Positions 12,135 through 12,222 of a stretch of DNA of 12,222 nt are shown piece by piece; the stretch's first letter is position 1, and the number at the start of each line of letters is the position of its first letter. A program made the translations under genes and the position numbers. Below the pieces are notes generated by a model. The model was not told where the DNA came from. It did no database searches and saw nothing but the letters and a program-made list of their open reading frames with translations. The DNA is from an uncultured Eubacteriales bacterium (lineage in GTDB: Bacteria > Bacillota > Clostridia > Lachnospirales > Lachnospiraceae): the NCBI GenBank assembly GCA_900321145.1, contig ONVB01000003.1, forward strand, positions 1-12,222, given 5' to 3'.

Positions 12135-12222
12135 ATGACGGATAATCTATACGAACAGATAGCAAAAATAGAGCGTGAGATTGCAAGGCTGCCGGAAGGT
12201 GGTATAGCGAAGAAAACAATAA
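12135..12222 (+). CDS. Start of an unidentified gene, cut by the window edge
   Basis: The first 29 codons read MTDNLYEQIAKIEREIARLP and then EGGIAKKTI before the window ends. AAGGAG (12119-12124) lies 10 nt before the ATG. An amphipathic helix followed by LPEGGIAKKTI resembles the start of small Firmicute proteins with an LPkGxixkKxIkGkxYyY pattern that often sit in accessory or defence-type loci. That is a recollection of a pattern, not a confirmed family. The strong promoter in a symmetrical operator suggests an autoregulated gene pair, for example a toxin-antitoxin or abortive-infection module continuing to the right. Confidence 0.75.
   Translation, partial: MTDNLYEQIAKIEREIARLPEGGIAKKTI

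Noticed and set aside
1..12222. CRISPR array, insertion sequence or prophage genes
   Set aside because: No regularly spaced repeats, transposase, integrase or phage structural gene could be found on either strand.

Overview
The window looks like a chromosomal segment from a low-to-mid GC anaerobic Firmicute, most likely a clostridial Lachnospiraceae-type genome. The reasons are the strong AGGAGG-type ribosome binding sites, frequent TTG/GTG starts, consensus TTGACA/TATAAT promoters, U-tailed terminators, a clostridial-type flavodoxin and HipB/MazEF-type modules. The genus cannot be fixed from this sequence alone.

Left part (1-5650): a tRNA-Leu(CAG) gene leaves the window on the minus strand. 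Divergent from it is a tight four-gene operon ending in a strong terminator. Gene 1 fuses an alpha/beta-hydrolase to a leucine-carboxyl-methyltransferase-like (TcmP/PPM1-type) domain. Genes 2 and 3 are a NatA-like ABC ATPase and a NatB-like permease whose C-terminus is a CPBP (CAAX/Rce1-like) intramembrane protease. Gene 4 is a membrane-anchored GH25 muramidase. The spacings (1, 1 and 17 nt) imply co-transcription and a joint role at the cell envelope. The substrate is unknown. This operon is the most promising candidate for an undescribed system here.

Middle part (5650-8760): accessory DNA with clear decay. It holds a 23-codon stub of a response regulator, a MazEF-type toxin-antitoxin operon whose promoter lies in a perfect 19-bp-arm palindrome, and a flavodoxin that has lost its start and N-terminus although its strong promoter, a possible metalloregulator palindrome and a leader hairpin survive. 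An unidentified membrane-protein scrap follows, then a complete, AT-richer solitary AAA+/STAND-like ATPase with its own promoter and terminator.

Right part (8760-12222): an ECF sigma factor with its membrane-anchored anti-sigma partner and a perfect terminator. Next is a HipB-like antitoxin behind a consensus promoter, whose downstream partner survives only as a 12-codon stub. The stub runs into the C-terminal remains of a secreted-type protein. A membrane-anchored protein cut off after its N-terminal anchor follows, embedded in AT-rich DNA with inverted repeats. The window ends in the start of a gene preceded by a promoter embedded in a 21-bp-arm inverted repeat made of 9-nt iterated motifs. 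At least four truncated genes beside toxin-antitoxin modules mark the 5650-12222 stretch as a deletion-prone accessory region.
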